Of a stretch of DNA of 64,000 nt, positions 25,279 to 34,262 are shown one piece after another. Position 1 is the stretch's first letter. Each line of letters starts with the position of its first letter. The DNA is from Rhodopseudomonas sp. P2A-2r (GTDB taxonomy: Bacteria > Pseudomonadota > Alphaproteobacteria > Rhizobiales > Xanthobacteraceae): the NCBI RefSeq assembly GCF_026015985.1, contig NZ_CP110389.1, positions 5,612,001 to 5,676,000 on the forward strand, given 5' to 3'. A program made the position numbers and the translations under genes. Under the pieces are notes generated by a model, which worked only from the letters and a program-made list of their open reading frames with translations, made no database searches and had not been told where the DNA came from.

Positions 25279-26959
25279 GCGTTGCTTAGCTGAACCTTTA
25301 TCAACCTTGAACGTTGGATATTTTGCGGGCTTTAGCGGCACAATATTGGCGGGTGATACTCCGGCATCACGCCATTTCCAACGGCGGAACTCTTCATGCA
25401 GGTCTTCGATCCGCCCACGCAAGCGCTTAAGTTGCTCGGCCTCGTCCTTCACGTCCTTGTAAGAGATTCTCGACTTGTCACGGTGGTGCGCTTTGTTAAG
25501 CAAGCTTAGACAGCCCGCGCCGTCCTTAAGGGCGACATCGTTACAGAAGTCGACGACCAGCTTCCTTCGGAAAAGTTCGTTTGGCGGCTTGCCGACTAGA
25601 CCGCGCAAACGTCCAAGGTAGTTCGGCAAGGGTGATCGCTTCGCTGTTAATTTCAGCAATGAGTTTCTCGACGTTGTCGACCTGTTCGTCTGTGAGCCGG
25701 GCCAGGCCTGCTAACCTCGCGCAACTGGAAAGCTTTCCAAAATCGCTCAACTGTTGAAGCGCAGGCGACACACTGTTCTCAAGGTTGTCCCGTGCCGCCT
25801 TATCCGAGGGATCGAAGTCGGTTCCAAGAACGTTCTTCGCATCCTCTAAAGCACGCTCTTTACAGGCAGAAAAATGTTGCTCGGTAGCTGTCAATTCGTC
25901 TTCGAGTTTTCCGGCACTCGCCGGGTCGGGCAATGCGCCTGCGGGTTTCAGGCTCGGCGTCTCGTCGATCAGACTCTGAAGATCATTCCGGGCTTGCCTG
26001 AACGCGTTGTTCAGACCATCTATCTCTTCCTTCCGGCCCTTCGTGAATTCCTTGCCGATGCGTTCCTGCGTCCTCTTTGCATGCTTCGCAAGATCAACCA
26101 AATCAGCAAGTCCCGTAAGTTGGGCAATTGCCTGTCCGAATTCAGAAACCGAACCGATCTGGATAAATGGTAGTAGCCCAGGTATCGTTGTGCCGATCTT
26201 TGCTGCGATCGGATCGATACCCAACGACGCGATATCCGCCGCTGTCTCATCGACAGCGCCCTTGGGCGTGCGCTTCTGTGTCCTGCGAACAGGAGGTAGC
26301 TTGTTCGCGTCCTCATCGGCAAAGGTGAGTTCGACCCACGTATCGAGAGGCAACCGTTCGCGCGATAAGTCTGGCGGAAAGCGCGTGTCGGGTAGTGGGG
26401 TAACTGGCGTCAGTTTGTACTCACTCGATGGGCTTGACGCGTCGAGCTGAATTCGACACGCAAACTCCTCTTCGGTCTCTTCAGGCTTGCGCTGTGGGCG
26501 GAGCAGTTGTCCGGTCAGACACCAAATAATGGCGTTAAGAACAGACGTTTTCCCCGATCCATTCCAGCCTTCCAGCAGTGAGATTGGCTTCACGGGTTCG
26601 AAGACAAAACTTTCAGGTGACCGGCCGCCGTCGCTGAAGGCGTGCAGGCCGCCAAAGCGGTGTGCCTCGACCTTTACCAGGGTAAGTGAGCGTCTTTTCT
26701 GTACTGTTGGAGCCTTAGTCTGCGCCAACGAAGGCGGTTTAACCTTTGCCGCGTCCACGATGGCTTCAGCATCGGTAACAGAAACATTGCCAGCCCATTT
26801 TGCACGGTTCTTGAAATACCAAGCGAGCACCGCACGAGCTGTCTCGTTGTCAAGCGAATGAGTTTTGCCATCGGCACCGACAGCAATTGCCCGCCCTCCG
26901 ATCAGAGCAGTGCAAACGCTTTCCACGGTATGCAGATGGAGCGGACGCGCTTCAGTCAT
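25279..26959 (-). pseudogene. SMC/RecF-like AAA ATPase, frameshifted and apparently truncated
   Basis: The main frame (25541-26959, 472 codons) has an N-terminal helical region and a Walker A at about residues 132-140 within LEGWNGSGKTSVLNAIIWCL, an SMC/RecF-type arrangement, followed by a coiled-coil-rich stretch. At about 25600-25650 the coding character moves to another frame, which reads FRRKLVVDFCNDVAL, SLLNKAHHRDKSRISYKDVK and LHEEFRRWKWRDAG before running antisense into the ParB gene. The ABC signature and Walker B expected from the C-terminal half are not seen. The gene is convergent with the ParB-like gene. Probably a damaged partner of the cassette; a sequencing frameshift explains only part of it. 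Confidence 0.6.
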
Positions 26960-27470
26960 AGGGCCTGCTTGGTGTGTATTGAGCGTCTAGATACCCGCAT
27001 TGATTGCACATTGTGATACGCTGAACCAATGGCCGCAATGACTATGTAAGTACCGGCGTCTGCAGCGCGCGATAAAAGGCGACTCGTGGCGCACATAAGG
27101 ACGGGCAGCCAATTGGTAGCGGGGTGGAAAGGCTGGCGCCACGCATGCCCTCTATGGGCAACCAGTCAGCACGTTTCAAATGCCACCCATCGCACGACGC
27201 GACAGCGCATGTGTCACCTGGGCCTATCGTTTAATTTTGCGAGTTCAGGCACCGCAGATTGAATTCGAGCGACTTCGGGACCAGAAACATAAGGCGTAGG
27301 GGCTTCGGCTCCAGGCGACGACACCTTTCGGGATTTCATGTGCCAATCATGTGCCATGTAGAAAATTGTAGCGTTTGGAAAGCAACTGGAATGCGACGCC
27401 ATAACAATATGATAATACTAAGCTTTTAGCGATAATGGATGGTAACGTTCAGTAAGCGCCTGCAAGACAT
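26960..27470. other. 511-bp stretch without a recognisable gene
   Basis: It holds the ATPase leader and mixed-composition DNA. One minus-strand frame of 62 codons (27214-27402) has no ribosome site and no recognisable motif. I see no RNA gene here apart from the tRNA fragment that follows. Confidence 0.6.
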
Positions 27471-27494
27471 GAAAAAGCCCGCGAGATGCGGGCT
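27471..27494 (-). terminator. Terminator of the tRNA-fMet fragment
   Basis: Minus-strand stem AGCCCGC, loop ATCTC, stem GCGGGCT, then T5. It lies 27 bp beyond the 3' CCA of the tRNA fragment, the normal place for a tRNA gene terminator. Confidence 0.8.
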
Positions 27495-27520
27495 AATTCA
27501 TTGTAATCATTTAAGAAGTT

Positions 27521-27571
27521 TGGTTGCGGGGATAGGATTTGAACCTATGACCTTCAGGTTATGAGCCTGAC
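27521..27571 (-). tRNA. 3' half of initiator tRNA-Met (CAT), partial (att-site remnant)
   Basis: Read on the minus strand, the sequence contains an intact anticodon arm (TCAGG, CTCATAA, CCTGA; anticodon CAT), variable loop, T arm (ATAGG TTCAAAT CCTAT) and the acceptor 3' strand CCCCGCA plus encoded ACCA. These match bacterial initiator tRNA. The 5' half (acceptor strand and D arm) is absent: upstream of the anticodon arm only a degenerate TAGCTGCACGACGG is found. A 3'-half tRNA with its terminator is the usual scar of an element integrated into a tRNA gene. It is not a functional tRNA. Confidence 0.85.
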
Positions 27572-27644
27572 CGTCGTGCAGCTATTGATGGGGCTGCCCG
27601 CCCACATTCGAGCAATGCCAATGGTCCATTTTGGTTGAGCGCTG

Positions 27645-27747
27645 GCTGTACCGAAAACCCATCCGTTTTTGACACAGCCAGCCATTGATTTCGTTGACCA
27701 AATTCCTCTTGTCCAGCTGTACCGAAATCATGTATATTCGGTACAGC
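27645..27747 (+). promoter_or_regulatory. Iterated GCTGTACCGAA sites upstream of resolvase (res site or operator)
   Basis: The 11-mer GCTGTACCGAA occurs at 27645-27655 and 27716-27726, and its exact inverse TTCGGTACAGC at 27737-27747. The last two form a perfect palindrome with a 10-bp centre (ATCATGTATA). Serine resolvases bind such repeated half-sites next to their own gene. Confidence 0.6.
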
Positions 27748-28189
27748 CTCAAGGGGGTGGCTATGGGTGGCGCATATCAAGCGCGTGGCGCTCTACCTGA
27801 GGGTATCGACGCACGATCAACGTACAGAAAATCAGCTTCGTGAGCTTACCGAAGTCGCAAGTCGGGCGGGTTGGAATGTCGTAGCGACATTCACCGATAC
27901 GGGCATATCTGGCGCTAAAGGCCGAAAGGATCGCCCTGGGTACGATAAACTACTCAACGCAATCACTCGGCGCGAAGTCGACCTCGTCGCCGCATGGTCG
28001 GTCGACCGGCTGGGGAGATCCCTGACTGACCTATTATCGTTCCTCGGCGAAATTCACGCAAAGGGATGCGACCTATACCTGCATCAGCAAGGCCTCGACA
28101 CAAGTACGCCTGCTGGTCGCGCAATGTTCCAGATGATGGGCGTCTTTGCCGAGTTCGAGCGCGCAATTATTAGGGAGCGGGTCATGGTG

Positions 28190-28197
28190 GGTTTGGC
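28190..28197. repeat. Target-site duplication, left (GGTTTGGC)
   Basis: An 8-bp direct repeat, identical to 30694-30701; 8 bp is the usual duplication of IS66 elements. Confidence 0.92.
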
Positions 28198-28210
28198 GTA
28201 AGCGTCGTTC

Positions 28211-29740
28211 TCAGGCCACGGCTCTGAGGTCTTGCTTTTGGTAGGCCCACGGCAAGAGCGCGTCGATGTCGCGGTTGGGATGACCGCTGGCGATCCTGGT
28301 AAGGACGTCTGTCAGGTAGCCGAGCGGATCGATATCATTGAGTTTACAGGTCTCGATCAGCGAGGCGATGGTGGCCCAGTGCTCGGCACCTCCGTCGGAG
28401 CCCGCGAACAAGGCATTTTTCCGGTTCAGTGTGATCGGGCGGATAGAACGCTCGACGGCGTTGTTGTCGAGTTCGATGCGGCCATCGTCGAGGAAGCGGG
28501 TGAGGCCCTCCCAGCGCGACAGCGCATAGCGGATTGCCTCGGCGAGCTTGCCCTTCTGGCTGATCAGCCCGAGTTTTGCGCGCAGCCAACTCTCCAATGC
28601 GTCGACCAGCGAGCGGCTTTTCTGCTGCCGCACGGTCCGACGCTCCTCGGCGGTGCGGCCGCGGATGTCGTTCTCGATCGCATAGAGCGCGGCGATGCGC
28701 TGCAGCGCTTCGCTGGCGATCGGCGCAGGTCCGGGTGTGGCGAGCTTGTAGAAGTTGCGCCGCACATGGACCCAGCAGAACGCCAGCTGCACGTCGCCGC
28801 GCTCGGCCAGCCGGCGGTAGCCGGCATAGCCATCGACCTGCAAGATGCCCCTGAAGCTGTCGAGATGGGCGATCGGCCGCTCGGCCTTGCGGTCCGGCGC
28901 GTAGACATAGGCCACGCCTGGCGGCTCGGATCCGTTCCATGGCCGGTCGTCGGCGGCATAGGCCCACAACTGCCCGGTCTTGGTGCGACCACGACCAGGA
29001 TCCAGTACCGGCAACGTCGTCTCATCGGCAAACAGTTTTGGCCGCTCTCTGAGCTTGTCGAGCAGGCGTTGGTGCAGCGGACGCAGATGCCAGGCGGCAT
29101 GGCCCACCCAGTCTGCCAGCGTCGAGCGGTCTAGGTTGACGCCCTGGCGGCCATAGATCTGGGCCTGCCGATACAGCGGCAGATGATCCGCATATTTGGA
29201 GACCAGCACCTGGGCGATGGTGGCTTCGGTCGGAAGCCCACCCTCGATCAGCCGCGCCGGCACTGGGGCCTGCACGACGCCATCCTCACATTGGCGACAA
29301 GCGTATTTCGGCCGGATCGTGACCAGCACCCGGAACTTCGCCGGCACGATATCCAGCCGCTCGCTCTTGTCTTCGCCGATCCGGTGCAACGCGCCCTGGC
29401 AGCAGCGGCAGGTCTTGTCGTCGATATCGATGGTGGTCTCGATCCGCGGCAGATGCGCCGGCAGCGCGCCGCGATTGGCCCGACGCTTCGCAGCTCCGGC
29501 CTGTCGTGCGGCCGGTGTCGCCTGCTCAGCTTCCGCGACGTCACGCGCCGCCGCCTGCTCGACGTCTTCCAAACCGAGCTGCATCTGGTCCTCGGGCAGC
29601 GTCTCCGCCCGGCGGCCAAACTGGTGGCGCTGCAGGTCCCTGATGATCTGACGCAGCCGTTCGTTCTGCACCCGCTCGGCGAGCAGCATCGCTTTCAAGG
29701 TCTCGGAATCATCGGGCAATGCGTCGCGCGGCATGATCAA
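28211..29740 (-). CDS. tnpC: IS66 family transposase TnpC
   Basis: A 509-aa DDE transposase. In order: an N-terminal leucine-zipper-like region, a zinc-finger-like segment CRCCQGALHRIGEDKSERLD, the IS66 core with ADETTLPVLDPG (first Asp), YAGYRRL (second Asp region) and LDDGRIELDNNAVERSIRPI (catalytic Glu), and a C-terminal NIDALLPWAYQ-like end. It catalyses cut and paste of the element with TnpA and TnpB. Full length for the family; about 80 bp separate it from tnpB. Confidence 0.95.
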   Translation of the reverse strand: MIMPRDALPDDSETLKAMLLAERVQNERLRQIIRDLQRHQFGRRAETLPEDQMQLGLEDVEQAAARDVAEAEQATPAARQAGAAKRRANRGALPAHLPRIETTIDIDDKTCRCCQGALHRIGEDKSERLDIVPAKFRVLVTIRPKYACRQCEDGVVQAPVPARLIEGGLPTEATIAQVLVSKYADHLPLYRQAQIYGRQGVNLDRSTLADWVGHAAWHLRPLHQRLLDKLRERPKLFADETTLPVLDPGRGRTKTGQLWAYAADDRPWNGSEPPGVAYVYAPDRKAERPIAHLDSFRGILQVDGYAGYRRLAERGDVQLAFCWVHVRRNFYKLATPGPAPIASEALQRIAALYAIENDIRGRTAEERRTVRQQKSRSLVDALESWLRAKLGLISQKGKLAEAIRYALSRWEGLTRFLDDGRIELDNNAVERSIRPITLNRKNALFAGSDGGAEHWATIASLIETCKLNDIDPLGYLTDVLTRIASGHPNRDIDALLPWAYQKQDLRAVA

Positions 29741-29819
29741 ATCAGATCATATTTACCAGCATTTTGCGACGTGCTCGATGCTGCTGATTCACTTTGCCAC
29801 AGCAACAAACGTCCAGGCG

Positions 29820-30176
29820 TTAGCCGGGCTGTGCCGGCGTCACCGTCTCGCGCGCCGCGTGGACACGCCGCCAATCCAACCCTTCGAGCAGCGCCGACAA
29901 TTGCGCGGCCGACAAATGGATCACGCCATCTTCGATCTTCGGCCAGCGGAAGATGCCGTCCTCCAGCCGCTTGGCGAACAGGCACAGACCCGTGCCATCC
30001 CAATACACCAGCTTGATCCGATCCGCGCGCTTGGCACGGAACACGTAGACCGCGCCCGAGAACGGATCCGCCGCCATGCTCTCCCGCACCAGGGCCGCCA
30101 ACCCATCGGCGCCCTTGCGGAAGTCCACAGGCCTGGTCGCCACCATCACCCGGACCGCGCCCGTCGGGCCGATCAC
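29820..30176 (-). CDS. tnpB: IS66 family accessory protein TnpB
   Basis: A 118-aa IS66 Orf2-family protein, required for transposition in this family. Recognisable blocks are VMVATRPVDFRKGADGLAAL, VYVFRAKRADRIKLVYWDG and GIFRWPKI. The start is taken as GTG at 30176 (VIGPTGAVRVMV), overlapping the end of tnpA in the GTGA style; a longer frame upstream is out of family. Length is normal. Confidence 0.93.
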   Translation of the reverse strand: MIGPTGAVRVMVATRPVDFRKGADGLAALVRESMAADPFSGAVYVFRAKRADRIKLVYWDGTGLCLFAKRLEDGIFRWPKIEDGVIHLSAAQLSALLEGLDWRRVHAARETVTPAQPG

Positions 30177-30613
30177 GCTCCGGCTTTCAGCGCCCGCAAC
30201 ACCGCGGCGATGGTGTCCGACGGAGCGCCCGCGCCGATGCGCACCGTCACGCCGTCGATCGCAACCTCGATCATTCCGCCAAGCGGTTCGTCCCGCTGCT
30301 GCCGCCGCGCCTTGCGCTGTCGAGATCCCGCAGTCTCGCACAGTGCCGCGGTAACCACCGCCGGGACGAACCGTGGTTCATCATCCTTGGAAACGACCGC
30401 CTGAGCTTCCCTGACTCGCCGGCGCCAGCCAAACAATTGCTGCGGTGACAATCCGTGCCGCCGCGCCACGCCGGAAACAGAGTCGCCACTGGCTTCGATC
30501 TCCGCAACGACCCGCGCCTTGTCCTCGGCGCTCCACGTCCGCCGGCGCCCCGCACCGGTGAACACCTCCAGTCGCCGAACCGGCTTGGTGATAGCACTAT
30601 CCACTGTGTCCAT
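30173..30613 (-). CDS. tnpA: IS66 family accessory protein TnpA
   Basis: A 146-aa transposase-associated protein with an N-terminal helix-turn-helix (KARVVAEIEASGDSVSGVAR, then RHGLSPQQLFGWRR), as in IS66 Orf1/IS3-Orf A-type DNA-binding proteins. The remainder is a basic linker and a hydrophobic end (VTVRIGAGAPSDTIAAVL). First gene of the element; the start is 80 bp inside the right inverted repeat. Confidence 0.92.
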   Translation of the reverse strand: MDTVDSAITKPVRRLEVFTGAGRRRTWSAEDKARVVAEIEASGDSVSGVARRHGLSPQQLFGWRRRVREAQAVVSKDDEPRFVPAVVTAALCETAGSRQRKARRQQRDEPLGGMIEVAIDGVTVRIGAGAPSDTIAAVLRALKAGA

Positions 30614-30693
30614 TCTAAGCCTAGCGGTTCGAACGAACCGAAACGTCGCAGATCAGCACGTCAACCGAAAGGTGCGGCCGGGACGACGCTTAC

Positions 30694-30701
30694 GGTTTGG
30701 C
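30694..30701. repeat. Target-site duplication, right (GGTTTGGC)
   Basis: Identical to 28190-28197; it marks the IS66 insertion point in the resolvase. Confidence 0.92.
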
Positions 30702-30886
30702 GAGAGCGAAGGCCGAAGGAAAGGTGCTGGGTCGACCGACCGTCGGGACCGCGGTGGAGCTAAAAATCCGAGAGCTGAAAACATCCGGGTTTGGAATACG
30801 AAGGATCGCCAGCGATCTTGGAATCGGCGTTTCGACCGTACAAAGGGTAGTCAATGTCGGCGTCGCAAAAACGTAAGAGCGAATGC

Positions 30887-31020
30887 CTGCTCCTGGAGAT
30901 ATTCGCCGCTATCGCCCGCAAGGACTTCGATGACCGATGGCGTCGATAGGCGCGGGGCCAAGGCTAGGCCCGAGGGACGGTACAAGGGCTGCCAGAAGAC
31001 ACCGAGCAAAATAATTGAAT
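30887..31020 (+). pseudogene. Relic of a second serine resolvase (hinge region)
   Basis: Translation gives FAAIARKDFDDRWRR and, one frame over, RRGAKARPEGRYKG. Together they match the Tn resolvase hinge pattern LAAIARKDYxxRRxRQAQGIAKAKAEGRYKGR. A stop and a frameshift separate the pieces, and no catalytic domain remains. The rest of 30877-31186 shows nothing recognisable. Confidence 0.6.
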
Positions 31021-31186
31021 CCCAGATAATATCGGGGAACGGTCGCGCGGCGCGATCCAAAGGGCCCCGCCGGCTGCATCCGCACGAGAATCGCTAGATG
31101 GCCAAACGCGGCGGCTCGGTAGCTTGACTTGTTGACACAACAGGACGAGAGGCCCCTTGAAAAAAGGCCTCTCGCAGTGTGAGCTA

Positions 31187-34100
31187 CTAAGCGTGCCATG
31201 CGGCAGCAACCGCATTCTGCAAGCCGGAATCAGACGGCAACTCGTGTATGCTGGATGACGTCGGATCGAAACCAGGGTTGTTCGCTGAATACGTCGCCAT
31301 CGCCTGAACCAATTGAGATATTTGACTGTCTATCTTTAGGCCTCCGGCTGCAACGTCATCCAGTTGAGTAGAGCTTCCTACGTACCAGTTATGGATGGTG
31401 ATGTTGGAAGCACTTCCCAACACATCGATTTTCAAATCGTTGCCTGATTGCAGGAACCAAAGATTTTCATCGGTGATGCCGCCATCGAAAACAAGCTCGT
31501 TTGTAGGGCCGACAGCTCCGTTTGCATAGATGTGAGCTTCACCGGTATCTCGCGACGCGATGTACGTATCATTTCCGCTGCTGCCATTCTCACTCCCAGC
31601 GGTACCAAACGTTTCGACTCCGGAGCCCATCTCGAAAATATTGATGCCAAAGCTGCTACCGTTTATGGCGCTGCCTGGGCTTCCAGTCCACGTGAACGTG
31701 ATCGGTGAGCCCACGCCCGGCGCGGGCTGCCCGATGTCCATCGTGCTACCGTCGCTAAACCTGAGTTGATTGATCGCGCTCGATACTCCCCACTCATTCA
31801 CCGTCAAGCCTTGATAGATCACAATTTCGTCGTCGGTGCCTCGCACGCGGATGACAAGGTTCGTGTCTCCCGACTGAAGTATGATATCGTCGGCCGTTAT
31901 TCCCTGGCCGAATTTGATGACACCGGTGCCTCCGTTTGCCCAAATATAGCTCTGCCCTCCGCTGTAGAGAACAGTCGTCTCGCCGACCGCGTCAAATCCC
32001 CAGCCGGATCCCGAGACCATCTCGAAGACATCATTCCCGTAGATGCTGCCGTTATATACCGAAGTGCTCGTTCCTACCCACGTGAACGTGATTGGCGATC
32101 CGACTCCAGGCGCAGGCTGCCCGATGTCCATGGTACTACCATCGTTGAACTTGAGCTGCCGAATCGCGCTGGACACCCCCAGTCGTTCATCGCCAGATCT
32201 CCGCCGACACGGATGCTGTCCTCGGTCCCCCGCACAAGGATCACCAGATCCGAGCCGTCCGACTGAAGCAAAATATCGGCGGCCGATATTCCGGCGCCGA
32301 ATCGGATGATGCCTGCGGAGCCATTTGGATTGATGCTGTTCTGACCTCCGCCAAACACGACGGTGTTCTGGCCGCTATTCTCACTGTTGAATGTGAGGTT
32401 TGCTCCAGGAGACAGCTCAAATACATTGTTCCCGTAGCTGCTTCCGCTACCGGCCTCTAGCCACGTGAACGTGATTGGCGATCCGACTCCAGGCGCAGGC
32501 TGCCCGATATCCATCGTGCTACCGTCGCTGAACTGCAACTGCCGGATCGCGCTCGATACTCCCCACTCGTTCACCGTCAGGCCTTGATAGATCACAATTT
32601 CGTCGTCGGTGCCTCGCACGCGGATGACAAGGTTCGTGTCTCCCGACTGAAGTATAATATCGCCTGCCGTTATTCCCTGGCCGAATTTGATGATACCGGT
32701 GCCGCCATTTGCCCAGATATAGCTCTGTCCTCCACTGTAGAGAACAGTCGTCTCGCCGACCGCGTCGAAACCCCAGCCAGACCCTGAAACCATCTCGAAG
32801 ACATCGTTTCCGTAAGTGCTTCCGTTGTAGACTGACGTGCTTGTTCCGACCCAGGTAAATGTAATCGGCGATCCGACTCCAGGCGCGGGCTGCCCGATGT
32901 CCATCGTGCTACCGTCGCTAAACCTGAGTTGATTGATCGCGCTCGATACTCCCCACTCATTCACCGTCAAGCCTTGATAGATCACAATTTCGTCGTCGGT
33001 GCCTCGCACGCGGATGACAAGGTTCGTGTCTCCCGACTGAAGTATGATATCGTCGGCCGTTATTCCCTGGCCGAATTTGATGACACCGGTGCCTCCGTTT
33101 GCCCAAATATAGCTCTGCCCTCCGCTGTAGAGAACAGTCGTCTCGCCGACCGCGTCAAATCCCCAGCCGGATCCCGAGACCATCTCGAAGACATCATTCC
33201 CGTAGATGCTGCCGTTATATACCGAAGTGCTCGTTCCTACCCACGTGAACGTGATTGGCGATCCGACTCCAGGCGCAGGCTGCCCGATGTCCATGGTACT
33301 ACCATCGTTGAACTTGAGCTGCCGAATCGCGCTGGACACCCCCAGTCGTTCATCGCCAGATCTCCGCCGACACGGATGCTGTCCTCGGTCCCCCGCACAA
33401 GGATCACCAGATCCGAGCCGTCCGACTGAAGCAAAATATCGGCGGCCGATATTCCGGCGCCGAATCGGATGATGCCTGCGGAGCCATTTGGATTGATGCT
33501 GTTCTGACCTCCGCCAAACACGACGGTGTTCTGGCCGCTATTCTCACTGTTGAATGTGAGGTTTGCTCCAGGAGACAGCTCAAATACATTGTTCCCGTAG
33601 CTGCTTCCGCTACCGGCCTCTAGCCACGTGAACGTGATTGGCGATCCGACTCCAGGCGCAGGCTGCCCGATATCCATCGTGCTACCGTCGCTGAACTGCA
33701 ACTGCCGGATCGCGCTCGATACTCCCCACTCGTTCACCGTCAGGCCTTGATAGATCACAATTTCGTCGTCGGTGCCTCGCACGCGGATGACAAGGTTCGT
33801 GTCTCCCGACTGAAGTATAATATCGCCTGCCGTTATTCCCTGGCCGAATTTGATGATACCGGTGCCGCCATTTGCCCAGATATAGCTCTGTCCTCCACTG
33901 TAGAGAACAGTCGTCTCGCCGACCGCGTCGAAACCCCAGCCAGACCCTGAAACCATCTCGAAGACATCGTTTCCGTAAGTGCTTCCGTTGTAGACTGACG
34001 TGCTTGTTCCGACCCAGGTAAATGTAATCGGCGATCCGACTCCAGGCGCGGGCTGCCCGATGTCCATCGTGCTACCGTCGCTAAACCTGAGTTGATTGAT

Positions 34101-34262
34101 CGCGCTCGATACTCCCCACTCATTCACCGTCAAGCCGTTGACTACCCGGATAAGATCGTCGGCGCCCCTAATCAGAACCAAAAGATCCGAATTATCCGCC
34201 TGCAATATAATGTCGCCGACTAGGATGGACAGAATCGAACCTAACGGATCCAGTGCCGCCAT
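31187..34262 (-). pseudogene. Out-of-frame C-terminal part of the giant RTX protein
   Basis: Three consecutive frames (33237-34262, 32074-33339, 31187-32176) continue the RTX gene but are offset by frameshifts. They encode repeats of about 129 aa with VNEWGVSSAINQLRFSDGS and GQPAPGVGSPITFTW, HCBP-related units, each with a GTDDEIVIYQGLTV-like edge. The final frame ends with QLVQAMATYSANNPGFDPTS and a small aliphatic tail AVAAAWHA, the typical C-terminal type I secretion end of rhizobial RTX proteins. Shifts lie at about 34205-34225 and in C5 runs at 33339-33343 and 32176-32180 (one base short in each). If those are sequencing errors the whole is one protein of about 3470 aa. Confidence 0.8.
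31719..34136. repeat. Perfect 1163-bp tandem duplication (2.08 copies)
   Basis: Sequence repeats at an offset of exactly 1163 bp: 31719-32881, 32882-34044 and a partial third copy 34045-34136. All translated frames compared between the copies are identical. Each copy contains three diverged sub-repeats of about 388 bp. 1163 is one less than 3 x 388, so each copy shifts the frame. Confidence 0.9.

Larger units (their letters stand above)
28198..30693 (-). mobile_element. IS66-family insertion sequence (complete, 2496 bp)
   Basis: The ends are GTAAGCGTCGT (28198-28208) and its exact inverse ACGACGCTTAC (30683-30693). The element carries tnpA, tnpB and tnpC on the minus strand and is flanked by an identical 8-bp target duplication. 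It splits the resolvase gene. Intact ends, intact frames and perfect duplication suggest a recent insertion. Confidence 0.95.
27767..30876 (+). pseudogene. Serine resolvase/invertase gene interrupted by IS66 element
   Basis: Joining 27767-28197 to 30702-30876 restores a 201-codon resolvase. The N-part has the catalytic Ser in YLRVSTHDQRTENQL, AWSVDRLGRSL with the conserved arginines, and FAEFERAIIRERV. The 3' part supplies the hinge ARAKAEGKVLGRP and a C-terminal helix-turn-helix (IRRIASDLGIGVSTVQRVV). The start is a GTG 9 bp after AAGGGGG. The insertion at GGTTTGGC truncates the protein after VMVGLA, leaving the catalytic domain (144 aa) without its DNA-binding domain, so it is probably inactive. 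Similar to Tn3/Gin-type resolvases of plasmids and transposons. Confidence 0.92.

Noticed and set aside
27214..27402. 62-codon frame left of the tRNA fragment
   Set aside because: No start context, no motif and no similarity that I recognise.
31146..31174. Hairpin CGAGAGGCC...GGCCTCTCG below the RTX gene as a terminator
   Set aside because: The T run is in the loop, not after the stem, so I do not call it a terminator with confidence.
31766..33429. Plus-strand frames of 166 and 88 codons in the RTX repeat
   Set aside because: Identical copies 1163 bp apart that merely mirror the duplication on the opposite strand.
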